A stretch of 64,000 nucleotides of DNA from Actinoplanes aureus (GCF_015704865.1 NZ_JADQTO010000004.1:508755-572754); one strand, 5' to 3'; positions 1-9,036 are shown, numbered from the stretch's first letter. The notes: a model not told the origin generated them from the sequence alone. Translations and numbers: made by a program.

Positions 1-1
1 C

Positions 2-586
2 GTCTCGCACTTCGACCCGTTGGTCATCGCGCACTACATCTACCGGTCCGGCCGCTGGCCGCGCTTCCTCGGCAAGGCCAGCGTCTGGAAGGTGCCGGTG
101 ATCGGGTTCCTCCTGAACAAGACGCGGCAGATCCCGGTCGAACGGGGCAGTGTGGATGCGGTGAAGTCGTTGGACAGCCTGATCGAGGCACTCCGCGAGG
201 GCGGCGCGGTGGTGATCTATCCGGAGGGCACCACCACCAAGCACCCCGATCTGTGGCCGATGCGGGGCAAGACCGGCGCCGCCCGGCTCGCGCTGCTCAC
301 CGGCGCACCGGTGGTGCCGATCGCGAACTGGGGTGCGCAGGAGATCTTCGATCCGCGTACCAACCGGCTCAGGTTGCGCCGCACGCACGTCACGGTGACG
401 GCCGGCCCGCCGGTCGACCTCCGCCGCTGGGCCGGCGTCGAGCCGACCCGGGCGGTACTCGACGAGATGACCGAGGCGATCATGCTGGATGTACGGGACC
501 TGCTCGGCGAGATCCGCGACGGCGAAGCGCCGGCGCTCTACGAACGGCCCGTCCGGCGGGCCTCGACCTCGGAGGACGCGTCATGA
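2..586 (+). CDS. plsC: 1-acyl-sn-glycerol-3-phosphate acyltransferase (PlsC family), 5' truncated by the window edge
   Basis: Acylates lysophosphatidate to phosphatidate on the inner face of the membrane. The reading frame is open to the window edge and starts with SHFDP, the remains of the family's HX4D catalytic block, so the true start lies upstream; the TTG at 20 is not the real start. Further family marks are the motif around YPEGTTT (block III, substrate binding) and [11 protein letters not shown] (block IV). The last codons overlap the start of gpsA by ATGA, so the two genes are translationally coupled. They also fit one pathway, since GpsA supplies glycerol-3-phosphate for the same lipid route. 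Family call is firm; exact acyl specificity cannot be read. Confidence 0.9.
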   Translation, partial: VSHFDPLVIAHYIYRSGRWPRFLGKASVWKVPVIGFLLNKTRQIPVERGSVDAVKSLDSLIEALREGGAVVIYPEGTTTKHPDLWPMRGKTGAARLALLTGAPVVPIANWGAQEIFDPRTNRLRLRRTHVTVTAGPPVDLRRWAGVEPTRAVLDEMTEAIMLDVRDLLGEIRDGEAPALYERPVRRASTSEDAS

Positions 587-1575
587 GGGCGGCCGTCATC
601 GGATCCGGCGCGTGGGGCACGGCGTTCGCCAAGGTGCTCGGCGACGCCGGATCGCACGTGACCATGTGGGCACGGCGCGAGGTGATCGCCGCGGAGATCC
701 GGGAACGGCGCGGCAACGAGGGATCGCTTCCGGGCGTACGGCTGGCGGACAGCGTCACCGCCACCACCGACCTCGCCGAAGCGGTCGCCGGCGCCGAGCT
801 GATCGCCATCGCCGTGCCGTCGCAGACGCTGCGGGGCAACCTGGCGGACTGGGCCGGCCACTTCCCGTCCGACGCCACGGTCGTCTCGCTGATGAAGGGG
901 ATCGAGCTCGGCACCCTGAAACGGATGAGCGAGGTGATCACCGAGACCGCCGGCGTCGCGCCGGAACGGGTCGTGGTCGTCTCCGGGCCGAACCTGGCAC
1001 CCGAGATCGCTGCCGAGCAGCCCACCGCGACCGTGGTCGCCTGCGTCGACGAGAGCCGCGCCAAACAGGTGCAGCACGCGCTCGCCACGCCGTACTTCCG
1101 GCCGTACACCAGCGACGACGTGATCGGCTGCGAGCTCGGCGGCGCGACCAAGAACGTGATCGCGCTGGCGTACGGGATGGCGATCTCGATCGGTCTGGGC
1201 GACAACACCCGGGCCTCGCTGATCACCCGCGGTCTCGCCGAGACCGCCCGGCTCGGGGTGGCGCTCGGCGCCGACCCGCTCACCTTCGCCGGCCTGGCCG
1301 GCCTCGGCGACCTGGTCGCCTCCTGCTCCTCGCCGCTCGCCCGGAACCGCACCTTCGGTGAGCACCTGGGCCGCGGCGAGACTTTGGAGCAGGCGCAGAT
1401 CGCCACCCGGCAGACCGCCGAGGGCGTGAAGAGCTGCCTCTCCATCCGCGACCTGGCCCGTTCGCGCGGCGTCGAGATGCCGATCGTCGAACAGGTGGAA
1501 CGGGTCTGCCACGAGGGTGTGGACCCGCGGGTCGCGGTGAAACTGTTGATGACTAGAGAGATGAAACCCGAGTGA
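583..1575 (+). CDS. gpsA: NAD(P)H-dependent glycerol-3-phosphate dehydrogenase
   Basis: Cytosolic enzyme reducing dihydroxyacetone phosphate to sn-glycerol-3-phosphate, the glycerol backbone of phospholipids. 330 aa, normal for the family. The N-terminal Rossmann loop GSGAWG is at residues 7-12. Further conserved blocks are [24 protein letters not shown], the catalytic-lysine segment [13 protein letters not shown], and [12 protein letters not shown] in the helical C-terminal domain. The ATG at 583 overlaps the plsC stop, and the next gene's GTG overlaps the gpsA stop, giving a tightly packed plsC-gpsA-lyase operon. Confidence 0.97.
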   Translation: MRAAVIGSGAWGTAFAKVLGDAGSHVTMWARREVIAAEIRERRGNEGSLPGVRLADSVTATTDLAEAVAGAELIAIAVPSQTLRGNLADWAGHFPSDATVVSLMKGIELGTLKRMSEVITETAGVAPERVVVVSGPNLAPEIAAEQPTATVVACVDESRAKQVQHALATPYFRPYTSDDVIGCELGGATKNVIALAYGMAISIGLGDNTRASLITRGLAETARLGVALGADPLTFAGLAGLGDLVASCSSPLARNRTFGEHLGRGETLEQAQIATRQTAEGVKSCLSIRDLARSRGVEMPIVEQVERVCHEGVDPRVAVKLLMTREMKPE

Positions 1576-2678
1576 CCAGCTACTCCGACGGCACCCGCGC
1601 GGTGCACGCCGGCCTGCCCGAGCCCGTCGTCGGCGAGCCGTTCCTGCCCGGACCGGTCTTCGCGGCGCCCTACCACCTCGACCCGGCGACCGGGCCGGGG
1701 GAGAACGGGTACGCCCGGACCGAACACCCCACCCGGCGCGCGCTGGAGGCGGCGATCGGCGCCCTGGAGGGCGCGCCGACGCTGGTCTTCGCCAGCGGGC
1801 AGGCGGCGATCACCGCGCTGCTGCTCTCGGTGCTGCGCACCGGCGACACGGTCGCGCTTCCGGCGGACGGCTATTTCACGGTACGGGCGTTCGCCGAAGG
1901 AACCCTGCGTGACCTGGGCGTGAAGACCGTCCTGGTGCCGACGGCCGGACCGTACCCGGACCTCACCGGGGTACGGCTGGTGCTGCTGGAGACCCCGGCC
2001 AACCCGGGACTGGACGTCTGCGACGTGCGGGCGATCGCCGCGGCCGCGCACGAGGCCGGTGCGCTGGTGGCGGTCGACAACACCACCGCCACCCCGCTCG
2101 GGCAGAACCCGCTCGCGCTCGGGGCGGACCTGGTGGTGGCGTCCGGCACCAAGGCGCTGACCGGGCACTCGGACGTGCTGCTCGGCTACGTCAGCGCCGG
2201 CGACCCGGAGCTGCTCGGCAAGGTCGAGACGTGGCGCAAGCAGACCGGCGGCGTACCCGGCGCGTTCGACTGCTGGCTGGCGCACCGATCGATTGCCACA
2301 CTCGACCTGCGGCTGGCCCGGCAGAGCGCGAACGCGGCGGCGGTCGCCGAGTTCCTGCTGGCCCGCGACGACGTCTCCGGGGTGCGGTGGCCGGGGCTGC
2401 CGTCCGACCCGTCGTACCCGATCGCGTCGGCGCAGATGCGGCGCGTCCCGGGTGTGGTCTCGTTCGACCTCGGCTCGGCCGAGCGGGTGGCCCGGTTCCT
2501 CACCGAGGCGAAACTGGTCTTCGCCGCTACCTCGTTCGGTGGCGTGCACACCACCGCCGACCGCCGCGCCCAGTGGGGCGACGACACGTCACCCGGGTTC
2601 GTCCGGTTCTCCTGCGGCATCGAGGACACCAGCGACCTGCTGGCCGACCTCACCGCCGCGCTGGACTCTTCCGTATGA
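1572..2678 (+). CDS. Cystathionine gamma-lyase-like PLP enzyme (Cys/Met metabolism family)
   Basis: Fold-type I PLP enzyme of the trans-sulfuration family, expected to cleave cystathionine or a related thioether. 368 aa, slightly shorter than the usual ~380-390. Visible marks: the [13 protein letters not shown] cofactor/substrate segment, [10 protein letters not shown], Asp169 in [11 protein letters not shown] (pairs with the pyridine nitrogen), and Lys194 in [11 protein letters not shown] (Schiff-base lysine). The C-terminal block [18 protein letters not shown] is typical. The GTG start overlaps the gpsA stop. Gamma-lyase rather than gamma-synthase is inferred from overall similarity and is not certain. 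Confidence 0.88.
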   Translation: MTSYSDGTRAVHAGLPEPVVGEPFLPGPVFAAPYHLDPATGPGENGYARTEHPTRRALEAAIGALEGAPTLVFASGQAAITALLLSVLRTGDTVALPADGYFTVRAFAEGTLRDLGVKTVLVPTAGPYPDLTGVRLVLLETPANPGLDVCDVRAIAAAAHEAGALVAVDNTTATPLGQNPLALGADLVVASGTKALTGHSDVLLGYVSAGDPELLGKVETWRKQTGGVPGAFDCWLAHRSIATLDLRLARQSANAAAVAEFLLARDDVSGVRWPGLPSDPSYPIASAQMRRVPGVVSFDLGSAERVARFLTEAKLVFAATSFGGVHTTADRRAQWGDDTSPGFVRFSCGIEDTSDLLADLTAALDSSV

Positions 2679-3034
2679 CGAGCTGGAACACCTTCGACGC
2701 CGACGAGATCGCGGCGCTGACCCAGGGCGACAGCTTCTTCGCCGCGCCAGGGGAGCGGGACTGCCCGGCCTGCGGGGAACGGCGGCTGCGCGCGTACTTC
2801 ACCGCGCCGGAGAACGCCCGCCGCCCCACTCTGGTCAGCTACGTGTGGTGCGGCGGCTGCGACAAGTTCGTCGGGACCAGGGCCCGGCACCCGGAGGGCC
2901 TGATCTTCTCGGACCCGCTGGCCGCCCTGCCCGTCGCCGAGCGCCGGGAGCTGGAGCGCAGCCTCACCGCGTTCCTCGCCCATCTGGACGAGCTCTGGGA
3001 GCGTGGCGCTCTCCCGCAGACCTTCACCGCCTGA
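2675..3034 (+). CDS. Small zinc-ribbon hypothetical protein
   Basis: 119 aa, function not recognised. It contains two CxxC pairs (CPAC near residue 29 and CGGC near residue 60), spaced as in a zinc ribbon, followed by an acidic helical tail rich in Glu and Leu. The ATG overlaps the lyase stop codon by ATGA, so it is the last gene of the plsC-gpsA-lyase operon. No catalytic motif is visible. A metal-binding accessory or nucleic-acid contact role is possible but unsupported. Confidence 0.7.
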   Translation: MTSWNTFDADEIAALTQGDSFFAAPGERDCPACGERRLRAYFTAPENARRPTLVSYVWCGGCDKFVGTRARHPEGLIFSDPLAALPVAERRELERSLTAFLAHLDELWERGALPQTFTA

Positions 3035-3198
3035 CGCGGCAGGCGCGGCGGCCGGAACGGGCGCTTCGGCCCGGACTGGCAGACGGCCGCCGGGGCACGG
3101 CGGGACGGGGCGGATTCGGCGGGTTCGGCGGTGACGCGTACCGATGCCGGGTTGTGAAAGGCGTGCTGCCTCGCGGCGCGCTGGTGAGCGTGAGTAGC

Positions 3199-3642
3199 TC
3201 AGGCGTGGGCGGCGACGAAGTCGTGCAGCCAGTCCCGCGGTACGTCGGCGCCGGGCTCGCCGCCGATGCGGCGCAGGGCCTCGCCCGGGCGGATGCCGAG
3301 CAGGGTCAAGGTCATGACCGCCAGCAGGGTGGACCGGCCGACGTCACCGGCCGACTGGGTGACCACGAAGCGGCCCGCGCGCACCTCGCGCGCCAGGCGG
3401 GTGGCGAGGGCGACCAACTGGCCGGCCTCGGCTCGCAGATCGTCGCCGGTGGCGGCGGGCAGCGGCACCAGTTCCATCCCGGCTGTCTCCGGAGCCGGCT
3501 CCGCGGTGGAGACCAGCACCTGCACGCCCGCGCGGGCGAGCGCGCCCAGCTGCTGCGGCGACCAAGGCTCCTCGCGGGAGTGGGCCATCGTGGCCAACTG
3601 GCCCGGACCGGGACCGGCGATCACGTGGAGTGCTGGTGCCAT
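3199..3642 (-). CDS. Cysteine-free tyrosine-phosphatase-like protein (putative pseudophosphatase)
   Basis: 147 aa. The segment VVTQSAGDVGRSTLL sits where dual-specificity/tyrosine phosphatases have their HC-x5-R-S/T phosphate loop, and it is followed by a long helix and IRPGEALRRI, which resembles the EA-hxxhR segment after the loop. The catalytic Cys is replaced and the whole protein has no cysteine, so classical phosphatase chemistry is not possible. It could bind phospho-residues or be an unrelated fold that resembles the loop by chance. It is transcribed divergently from ddl with about 110 bp between them. Confidence 0.6.
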   Translation of the reverse strand: MAPALHVIAGPGPGQLATMAHSREEPWSPQQLGALARAGVQVLVSTAEPAPETAGMELVPLPAATGDDLRAEAGQLVALATRLAREVRAGRFVVTQSAGDVGRSTLLAVMTLTLLGIRPGEALRRIGGEPGADVPRDWLHDFVAAHA

Positions 3643-3751
3643 GAACTGTTCGTCTCCCCTGCCCTGCGGTGGCCCGACGCGGATCCCATATCTGGCTTAC
3701 GCAGAGTAGGGTCACCCCCGGCATGCCCGCTAGCGAGAGGCACAGAGAAGA

Positions 3752-4834
3752 GTGACGACCCCCCGGAAGACTCGTGTCGCGATCGTGTTCGGTGGTCGCA
3801 GCACTGAGCACGCCATTTCCTGCGTGAGTGCGGGCGCCATCCTCGGTGCGCTGGACCCGGATCAGTACGAGGCGGTTCCGGTCGGAATCACCCGTGAGGG
3901 TCGCTGGGTCCTCGCCGCGGGTGACCCCGCTCAGCTCGCCATCTCCGGCACGCGTCTGCCGGAGATCACCGCCTCGTCCGGTAACTCGGTGGTCCTCGGA
4001 GCCGGGGAACTGCTCGTCCGGGACCCGGCCGAGGGCATGTCGGAGCTGGCCGGTGTCGACGTGGTCTTCCCGGTGCTGCACGGTGCCTACGGCGAGGACG
4101 GCACCATCCAGGGGATGCTGGAGATGGCCGGGATTCCGTACGTGGGTGCGAACGTCTTCGCCTCGGCGGCGGCCATGGACAAGGAGTTCACCAAGAAGCT
4201 GGCGGCGGTCGAGGGCATCCCGGTCGGGCCGTACGTCGTGTTGCGCGCCGGCGTCTCGCTCTCCGAAGCGGACAAGGAGCGGCTCGGGCTGCCGGTCTTC
4301 GTGAAGCCGTCCCGGGCCGGGTCGTCCACCGGCATCACCAAGGTCACCGACTGGGCCGACCTGGACGCGGCCATCGCCACCGCCCGGCAGATCGACCCGA
4401 AGGTTCTGGTCGAGGCCGCGATCGTGGGCCGCGAGATCGAGTGCGGGGTGCTCGAGGGGGAGAACGGCGGCGCGCCTTCGGCGTCCCTGCTCGCCGAGAT
4501 CCACGTGGACGACGCCGACTGGTACGACTTCGAGACGAAGTACCTGGTGGGCAGCCGCTACACGATCCCCGCCGCGCTCTCTGCGGAGGTGACCAAGCGC
4601 GTCCAGGAGTACGCCCTGCGCACCTTCACCGCGCTGGACTGCGCCGGTCTGGCCCGCGTCGACTTCTTCGTGACGGCCGACGGCGAGATCTTCCTGAACG
4701 AGATCAACACGATGCCGGGGATGACGCCGACCTCGATGTTCCCGCAGATGTGGGCGGCCACCGGGCTGGAGTACCCGAAGGTCGTGGACCGGCTGATCCG
4801 TACCGCGCTGCACCGCGGCACGGGCCTGCACTAA
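3752..4834 (+). CDS. ddl: D-alanine--D-alanine ligase
   Basis: ATP-grasp ligase that joins two D-alanines for the peptidoglycan stem peptide in the cytoplasm. 360 aa, typical. Conserved parts: N-terminal GGRSTEHAISCVSA, VFPVLHGAYGEDGTIQG, the ATP-grasp stretch VKPSRAGSSTGI, and the metal-binding C-terminus FLNEINTMPGMTPTSMFP. A GTG start is used. The last codons overlap the 3' end of the convergent DUF3515 gene by 4 bp. Confidence 0.97.
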   Translation: MTTPRKTRVAIVFGGRSTEHAISCVSAGAILGALDPDQYEAVPVGITREGRWVLAAGDPAQLAISGTRLPEITASSGNSVVLGAGELLVRDPAEGMSELAGVDVVFPVLHGAYGEDGTIQGMLEMAGIPYVGANVFASAAAMDKEFTKKLAAVEGIPVGPYVVLRAGVSLSEADKERLGLPVFVKPSRAGSSTGITKVTDWADLDAAIATARQIDPKVLVEAAIVGREIECGVLEGENGGAPSASLLAEIHVDDADWYDFETKYLVGSRYTIPAALSAEVTKRVQEYALRTFTALDCAGLARVDFFVTADGEIFLNEINTMPGMTPTSMFPQMWAATGLEYPKVVDRLIRTALHRGTGLH

Positions 4835-5457
4835 CCGATCTTGCAGCCGCTGGGCAGGCCGTCGGTCGTCGACTTCACGGTCTTCACGATCGTGTCGGAG
4901 AACTCGTTGGCCCACTGAGCCGGGTTCTCGTACGCCGCTGGGACGGTCACCTGGACCGGGACCTCACGGTCCATCGTGGTGAGGGTGGCCGATCCGTCGC
5001 CGGGCTTCGGGTACCAGCAGACCCGGTTCATGATGAGCAGCTCGGTGTCCAGCGGCACGCAGCCCGGCCTGGTGTCCTCCAGCGACTCGCACATGACCGG
5101 CTGCGGCACGCCGCACGCGACGGTGAGCGGTGGCTCACCGTAGGCCGCGTTCTGCTCCGGCCCGGCGCTCACCTTGCGGGCCGGCAGATCCCGCACCTTC
5201 AGCGGCAGCTGACTCGTCACGGCGAGGCAGACCTGCGCGGCGCGTTCGTCGAGTTTCGGCGCCGCCATCTGCACGGCAGTGTTAGGTATTGGCTTTTTGT
5301 CCGGTTCTTCGGTTTTTTCCGGTTGGATGGACAGGAAAGCCACGACACCCACGATCAAAGCAACCGGTACGGCCACCGCGGTCGCCCATAGCGCGGCGAC
5401 CCGGTTGGTCCGATCCGGCTGCTGTGGCTCGGTCTTCGGGGTGTCGACATTCACCAT
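4831..5457 (-). CDS. DUF3515 family membrane-anchored extracellular protein
   Basis: 208 aa. A proline/charge-rich cytoplasmic N-terminus of about 20 residues is followed by one hydrophobic segment (residues ~22-44, VAALWATAVAVPVALIVGVV), then an extracytoplasmic domain with several paired cysteines (AQVCLAV, VACGV, VMCES, PGCVP, NRVCWYP, SGCKIG). Six Cys suggest disulfides. This family sits next to ddl and thiL in many actinobacteria (Rv2980 in M. tuberculosis), but its function is unknown. It is convergent with ddl; the next gene upstream in its own direction begins only a few bases away from its start. Confidence 0.85.
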   Translation of the reverse strand: MVNVDTPKTEPQQPDRTNRVAALWATAVAVPVALIVGVVAFLSIQPEKTEEPDKKPIPNTAVQMAAPKLDERAAQVCLAVTSQLPLKVRDLPARKVSAGPEQNAAYGEPPLTVACGVPQPVMCESLEDTRPGCVPLDTELLIMNRVCWYPKPGDGSATLTTMDREVPVQVTVPAAYENPAQWANEFSDTIVKTVKSTTDGLPSGCKIG

Positions 5458-5458
5458 G

Positions 5459-5692
5459 TCAGAGGTTTACCACGGAGCAGGTGAGCGTCCTCGTGATGCC
5501 CGGCACGTACTGGACTTTGCTCACAATGAGCCCGCCGAGCTCGTCGACGGTGTGCGCCTCGGTCAGCACCACGACGTCGTACGGCCCGGTCACGGCGTCA
5601 ACCCGGACCACCCCCGATATCTTCTCGATCGCGGCGGCCACGTCACGGGCCTTACCGACCTCCGTTTGAATGAGGATGTATGCCTGGACCAC
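5459..5692 (-). CDS. Stand-alone Lrp/AsnC-type effector-binding (RAM) domain protein
   Basis: 77 aa with the complete alpha-beta RAM domain (MVQAYILIQTEVGKA, GVVRVDAVTGPYDVVVLTEA, VPGITRTLTCSVV) but no helix-turn-helix DNA-binding domain. Lrp-family RAM domains bind amino acids and build octamers; isolated ones are known in actinobacteria with poorly defined roles. It lies directly upstream of the DUF3515 gene on the same strand, with a 1-bp gap, so the two are probably co-transcribed, divergently from thiL. Confidence 0.85.
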   Translation of the reverse strand: MVQAYILIQTEVGKARDVAAAIEKISGVVRVDAVTGPYDVVVLTEAHTVDELGGLIVSKVQYVPGITRTLTCSVVNL

Positions 5693-5788
5693 GATCGACT
5701 CCTATCCGCCACCGCCGGTGATCCCCGATCGTGAAACTACCGTACGAAGCCGCCCCGCAGCGGGACGCCACCATCGAAGGACTTAGAC

Positions 5789-6730
5789 GTGAGCATCGCA
5801 GAGGCCGGTGAATTCGGCTTGATCGGCCGAATCATCTCCCGGCTCGGCTCCGGCCCCGCTACCCTGCTCGGCCCCGGCGACGACGCCGCCGTGGTGCGAG
5901 CAGCCGACGGGCGGGTGGTGGCCTCCACCGACGTCCTGGTCGAAGGACGGCACTTCCGGCGCGACTGGTGCGGGCCGGCCGACATCGGCCACCGGGCCGC
6001 GGCGGCCAACCTCGCCGACATCGTCGCCATGGGTGCGACTCCTACCGCGCTGCTGGTGGCGCTCTGCGTACCCACCGGAACCGACCCGACCTGGGTGGAA
6101 GGCCTCGCCGACGGGCTCAGCGACGAGGCCGGCCTGGTCGGGGCCTCGGTGGTCGGCGGCGACATGTCGGCCAGCCCGACCCTGACGATCGCGGTCACCG
6201 CACTGGGAGACCTGGGTGGCGCGGCGCCGGTCCGGCGCGACGGGGCCCAGCCCGGCGACATTCTCGCTCTTTCCGGCCGGATCGGGTACGCGGCCGCGGG
6301 CCTCACCGTTCTCTCCCGTGGGTTCCGGACGCCGAAACTGCTGGTGGAGGCGTACCGCCGGCCGGCCGTCCGGTACGCCGCCGGCCCGGAAGCGGCCCGC
6401 CTCGGCGCCACCTCGATGATCGACGTGTCGGACGGGCTGCTCCAGGACCTCGGCCACGTCGCGACCGCCAGCGTCGTCGGGATCGACGTGCACAGCGACG
6501 CCTTCGACGTGCCGGACCAGATGCGGGACGCGGCCAACGCGCTGGGGGTCGACCCGTACCAGTGGATCCTCGCCGGCGGCGACGACCATCCGCTGGCGGC
6601 CACCTTCCCGCCCGGCGTGTCACTTCCCGAGGGCTGGCAGGTCATCGGCGCCGTGCACGACGGCACCGGAGTCACCGTCGACCGCAAGCCGTGGACCGGC
6701 GGAGGCCTGGGCTGGGACCACTTCCGCTAG
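5789..6730 (+). CDS. thiL: Thiamine-phosphate kinase
   Basis: ATP-dependent conversion of thiamine phosphate to thiamine pyrophosphate. 313 aa with a GTG start. Family motifs: GPGDDAAVV (metal/ATP), the STDVLVEGRHFRRDW block, NLADIVAMGATP, VGGDMSAS, and SDGLLQDLGHVA in the second half. The usual GGEDYEL reads GGDDHPL here, a conservative variant. It starts a plus-strand unit, with an acetyltransferase 18 bp downstream. Confidence 0.95.
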   Translation: MSIAEAGEFGLIGRIISRLGSGPATLLGPGDDAAVVRAADGRVVASTDVLVEGRHFRRDWCGPADIGHRAAAANLADIVAMGATPTALLVALCVPTGTDPTWVEGLADGLSDEAGLVGASVVGGDMSASPTLTIAVTALGDLGGAAPVRRDGAQPGDILALSGRIGYAAAGLTVLSRGFRTPKLLVEAYRRPAVRYAAGPEAARLGATSMIDVSDGLLQDLGHVATASVVGIDVHSDAFDVPDQMRDAANALGVDPYQWILAGGDDHPLAATFPPGVSLPEGWQVIGAVHDGTGVTVDRKPWTGGGLGWDHFR

Positions 6731-6748
6731 AGGTTCTAGGCTCTCCCC

Positions 6749-7210
6749 GTGCACGCGATCAAGATCGAATCGGCCGACTTCGCCTCGCCGGCCGTCCAGG
6801 CGCTCGTCGCCGAGAACCTGGCCGACCTCTCCGCCCGGTACGGCGGCGGCACCGGCGACGACACCCCGCTCACGGCAGCCGACTTCACCCCGCCGAACGG
6901 CGCCTTCCTGGTAGCCATCTCCGACGGCCGGCTGATCGCGAGCGCGGGCTGGCGCCGACACGGTGGCGACGCCGAACTCAAGCGCATGTTCACGGTGGCT
7001 GCAGCCCGCGGCCGGGGCGTGGCCCGCCGCATGCTGGCCGCGGTCGAGCAGTCGGCGCGGGAGGCCGGCTGTAAGCGGGTCATTCTGGAAACGGGCAACC
7101 GCCAGCCGGAGGCGATCGCCCTGTACGAGTCGGCCGGGTATGAGCGGATCGAGGATTTCGGGTTTTATGCGGGGCATGTTGGGGTGCTTTCCTACGCCAA
7201 GGCCCTCTGA
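6749..7210 (+). CDS. GNAT-family N-acetyltransferase
   Basis: 153 aa GCN5-type acetyltransferase. The acetyl-CoA binding motif A is visible as MFTVAAARGRGVARRMLAAVEQSA (R/Q-x-x-G-x-G/A form), followed by VILETGNRQPEAIALYESAGYERI, the typical motif B. The substrate cannot be deduced. A GTG start 18 bp after thiL suggests co-transcription, but this pairing gives no clear functional hint. Confidence 0.88.
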   Translation: MHAIKIESADFASPAVQALVAENLADLSARYGGGTGDDTPLTAADFTPPNGAFLVAISDGRLIASAGWRRHGGDAELKRMFTVAAARGRGVARRMLAAVEQSAREAGCKRVILETGNRQPEAIALYESAGYERIEDFGFYAGHVGVLSYAKAL

Positions 7211-7691
7211 TCCGCTGTTCTCGCTTACGTCGTCATGCGCCCGCTCCTGCGTCGCCGACTCTTTCGCGTCGTTCGGTGCCCGCTGTCCGGCGGACCGCTC
7301 CCGTTTTGCGCCCGCTTCCAAGCCCTTGTCACCGCTTTGCCTGTTGACCTTTAGATCTTGTTAACGGTGGGACCGCCCGTCATATCCGGGTGCTTCGTAT
7401 TCCTGGACTCCTTCGTCTCGCCCTAATCGCTGGGATTCCTGCGGACCTTGTGCGCTATGCCCCGGAAATCCAGGGCGAGACGCACAAGATCTCGGGTGCG
7501 ACGCCGTGCGACATTGGCCTGTGACAAGTGACACGGCCGCATGGCGCGCACGTGATCAAGTGGCGTGCGGGGCGCCCGCTTCCCGCGGACGGCGGTGCGG
7601 TGGATGGCTGTGCCGCATCGACGCATGGCCTCGTGCACAGGGTTATCCACAGGGGCGGCGCTGGAGTGCTGCGGATGGCCAGGATCGAGGG
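7211..7691. other. Non-coding stretch with overlapping inverted repeats and a TTATCCACA motif
   Basis: About 480 bp without a credible gene and locally less G+C-rich than the flanks. It contains an 11-bp perfect inverted repeat, CGTCTCGCCCT at 7414-7424 and AGGGCGAGACG at 7472-7482. A second, interlaced repeat has CTTGTGCG at 7447-7454 and CGCACAAG at 7481-7488. The two stems overlap by 2 bases in their right arms, so they are mutually exclusive or form a pseudoknot. A TTATCCACA motif lies at 7643-7651, about 40 bp before the next gene. Small open frames in this stretch look random. Confidence 0.5.
7414..7488. repeat. Interlaced inverted repeats (A-B-A'-B' order)
   Basis: Arm A 7414-7424 pairs perfectly with A' 7472-7482 (11 bp), and arm B 7447-7454 pairs with B' 7481-7488 (8 bp). 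Between A and A' there is a further imperfect pairing of CTGGGATTCC with GGAAATCCAG. The A-B-A'-B' order, with overlap of the right arms, allows either alternative hairpins or a pseudoknot in RNA. No T tract follows, so a simple rho-independent terminator is unlikely. Confidence 0.5.
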
Positions 7692-8696
7692 ATGGCAGAC
7701 AAGGCGGCGCAATTGGAGCAGTTGCTGGAGCGACAGCACGCGGTGATCAGCCGCCCTCAAGCCCTCCAGTCGCTCTCGTCGAGCGCCATCGAACGACGTA
7801 TCGCCTCGAACCGGTGGCAGGCGCCACACCGGGGTGTCTACGTCGCTCACTCCGGGCCGCTCGACCGCCCGCAGCACCGCTGGGTTGCGGTTCTCGGCAC
7901 CGTCGCGGGCCGGCCGGCGTTGCTCGGCGGCCTGTCCGCGCTGGAGACGGTGGGCTTGCGGGGGTTTCCGACCGAGGTGGTGCATGTCCTGGTGCCGGCC
8001 CGGGTGACGCCGCGCAGCCCACCCCGTGGTGTCGTTGCTCACCGCACCTCGAACTTGCGCTCAGCCGACGTGCATCGCACCGGTGACCCGCCCGGGACCA
8101 GGCCGGCCCGTTCGCTCGTCGACGCCGCGCAGTGGGCCCGCAGTGACCGGCAGGCGCGGGCGATCCTGGCCGCGGGCTTCCAGCAGCGGCTGGTCAGGGA
8201 GGAGGAGATGACTTCCGTCCTGGCCGGCATGCCACGGGTGCGGCGGCGGGCGGTGATCGTCGAGGCGGTGTCCGAAGCTGCCGCGGGCGCGCACTCCGTA
8301 CCGGAGATGGAGTTCCGGCGGCTCTGCCGGATGGGTGGACTGCCGGAACCGAAGCTCCAGACGGAACGGCGCGACGGCGCCGGCCGGCGCCGCTATCTGG
8401 ATGCCTACTTCACCGGGTACGGCGTCCACGTCGAGATCGACGGCGCCCTGCACCTGGACGCCCGGCAGTGGTGGGCGGACATGAGCCGGCAGAACGCGCT
8501 CTGGATCGCCGGTGACCGGGTGCTCCGCTTCCCGGCCTGGGCGATCCGGTCGGAACCGGCGGAGGTGCTGCGTCAGCTGACCACGGCTCTCACCGCGGCG
8601 GGCTGGACGGCAAGCAGCCGCCGGACCCGAGGGTTCGGCGGCTGCTCGTCAGATCTCGAGGCTCAGGTCAGGCGCGGGCGACCTTGCCGGCCTTGA
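7692..8696 (+). CDS. AbiEi-like N-terminal / DUF559 endonuclease-like protein
   Basis: 334 aa. The N-terminal ~70 residues ([26 protein letters not shown], then [10 protein letters not shown]) resemble the winged-helix antitoxin-like domain common in AbiEi-type proteins. The C-terminal part ([22 protein letters not shown], then [27 protein letters not shown]) resembles the very-short-patch/DUF559 nuclease fold, with a plausible D...E-x-D acidic core. Such genes are frequent and scattered in actinobacteria; the function is unproven. The ATG at 7692 was chosen because the domain begins there. The last 29 bp overlap the 3' end of rpmB on the opposite strand, and the Arg/Pro-rich C-terminal tail (RRGRPCRP) is a by-product of that overlap. 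Confidence 0.75.
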   Translation: MADKAAQLEQLLERQHAVISRPQALQSLSSSAIERRIASNRWQAPHRGVYVAHSGPLDRPQHRWVAVLGTVAGRPALLGGLSALETVGLRGFPTEVVHVLVPARVTPRSPPRGVVAHRTSNLRSADVHRTGDPPGTRPARSLVDAAQWARSDRQARAILAAGFQQRLVREEEMTSVLAGMPRVRRRAVIVEAVSEAAAGAHSVPEMEFRRLCRMGGLPEPKLQTERRDGAGRRRYLDAYFTGYGVHVEIDGALHLDARQWWADMSRQNALWIAGDRVLRFPAWAIRSEPAEVLRQLTTALTAAGWTASSRRTRGFGGCSSDLEAQVRRGRPCRP

Positions 8697-8859
8697 TGCA
8701 CGAGGTGCAGACCTTGAGCTTCTTGGTGGTCCCGCCACCGGCCGGGGTGCGCACCGACTGGATGTTCGGGTTCCAGCGGCGGTTGGTCCGCCGGTGCGAG
8801 TGGGACACGTTGTGGCCGAAGCCCGGTCCCTTGCCACAGACGTCGCACACGCTAGCCAC
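8668..8859 (-). CDS. rpmB: 50S ribosomal protein L28
   Basis: 63-aa L28 starting with GTG ([20 protein letters not shown]). The two CxxC pairs, CDVC near the N-terminus and CTSC near the C-terminus ([11 protein letters not shown]), mark the zinc-binding version of the protein. The internal [14 protein letters not shown] segment is the rRNA-binding core. An in-frame extension upstream to 8928 is unlikely because the family begins at this GTG. Its 3' end is overlapped by the convergent DUF559 gene. Confidence 0.97.
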   Translation of the reverse strand: MASVCDVCGKGPGFGHNVSHSHRRTNRRWNPNIQSVRTPAGGGTTKKLKVCTSCIKAGKVARA

Positions 8860-9036
8860 GGGATACTCCTGGGTTTGATACGAAAAAACTGACCTGATCC
8901 AGAAAACTGGAGGCGCCCAGGGAAGCATCGCCCAGGCAACCCGGCAAGGTTACCCGATCCCAGGGCGGGACAGCCAATCGCCCCCGGTCAGGGTGCGTAG
9001 CACGCGTTTGTCGGGGGTCGTTAGTACGATTTTCGC

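Noticed and set aside
20-586. plsC starting at the TTG at 20
   Set aside because: The catalytic HX4D segment lies before it in the same frame, so the gene really begins outside the window.
480-2549. Long minus-strand open frame (~689 codons) opposite gpsA and the PLP lyase
   Set aside because: Arg/Pro/Gly-rich translation without domains; it is the antisense shadow of well-supported plus-strand genes in high-G+C DNA.
7423-7650. 75-codon minus-strand frame in the long gap
   Set aside because: No ribosome-binding site, no domain, and overlaps the interlaced inverted repeats; treated as chance.
7643-7651. Replication origin (single DnaA-like box)
   Set aside because: Only one box is present and no dnaA, dnaN or A+T-rich unwinding element is nearby.
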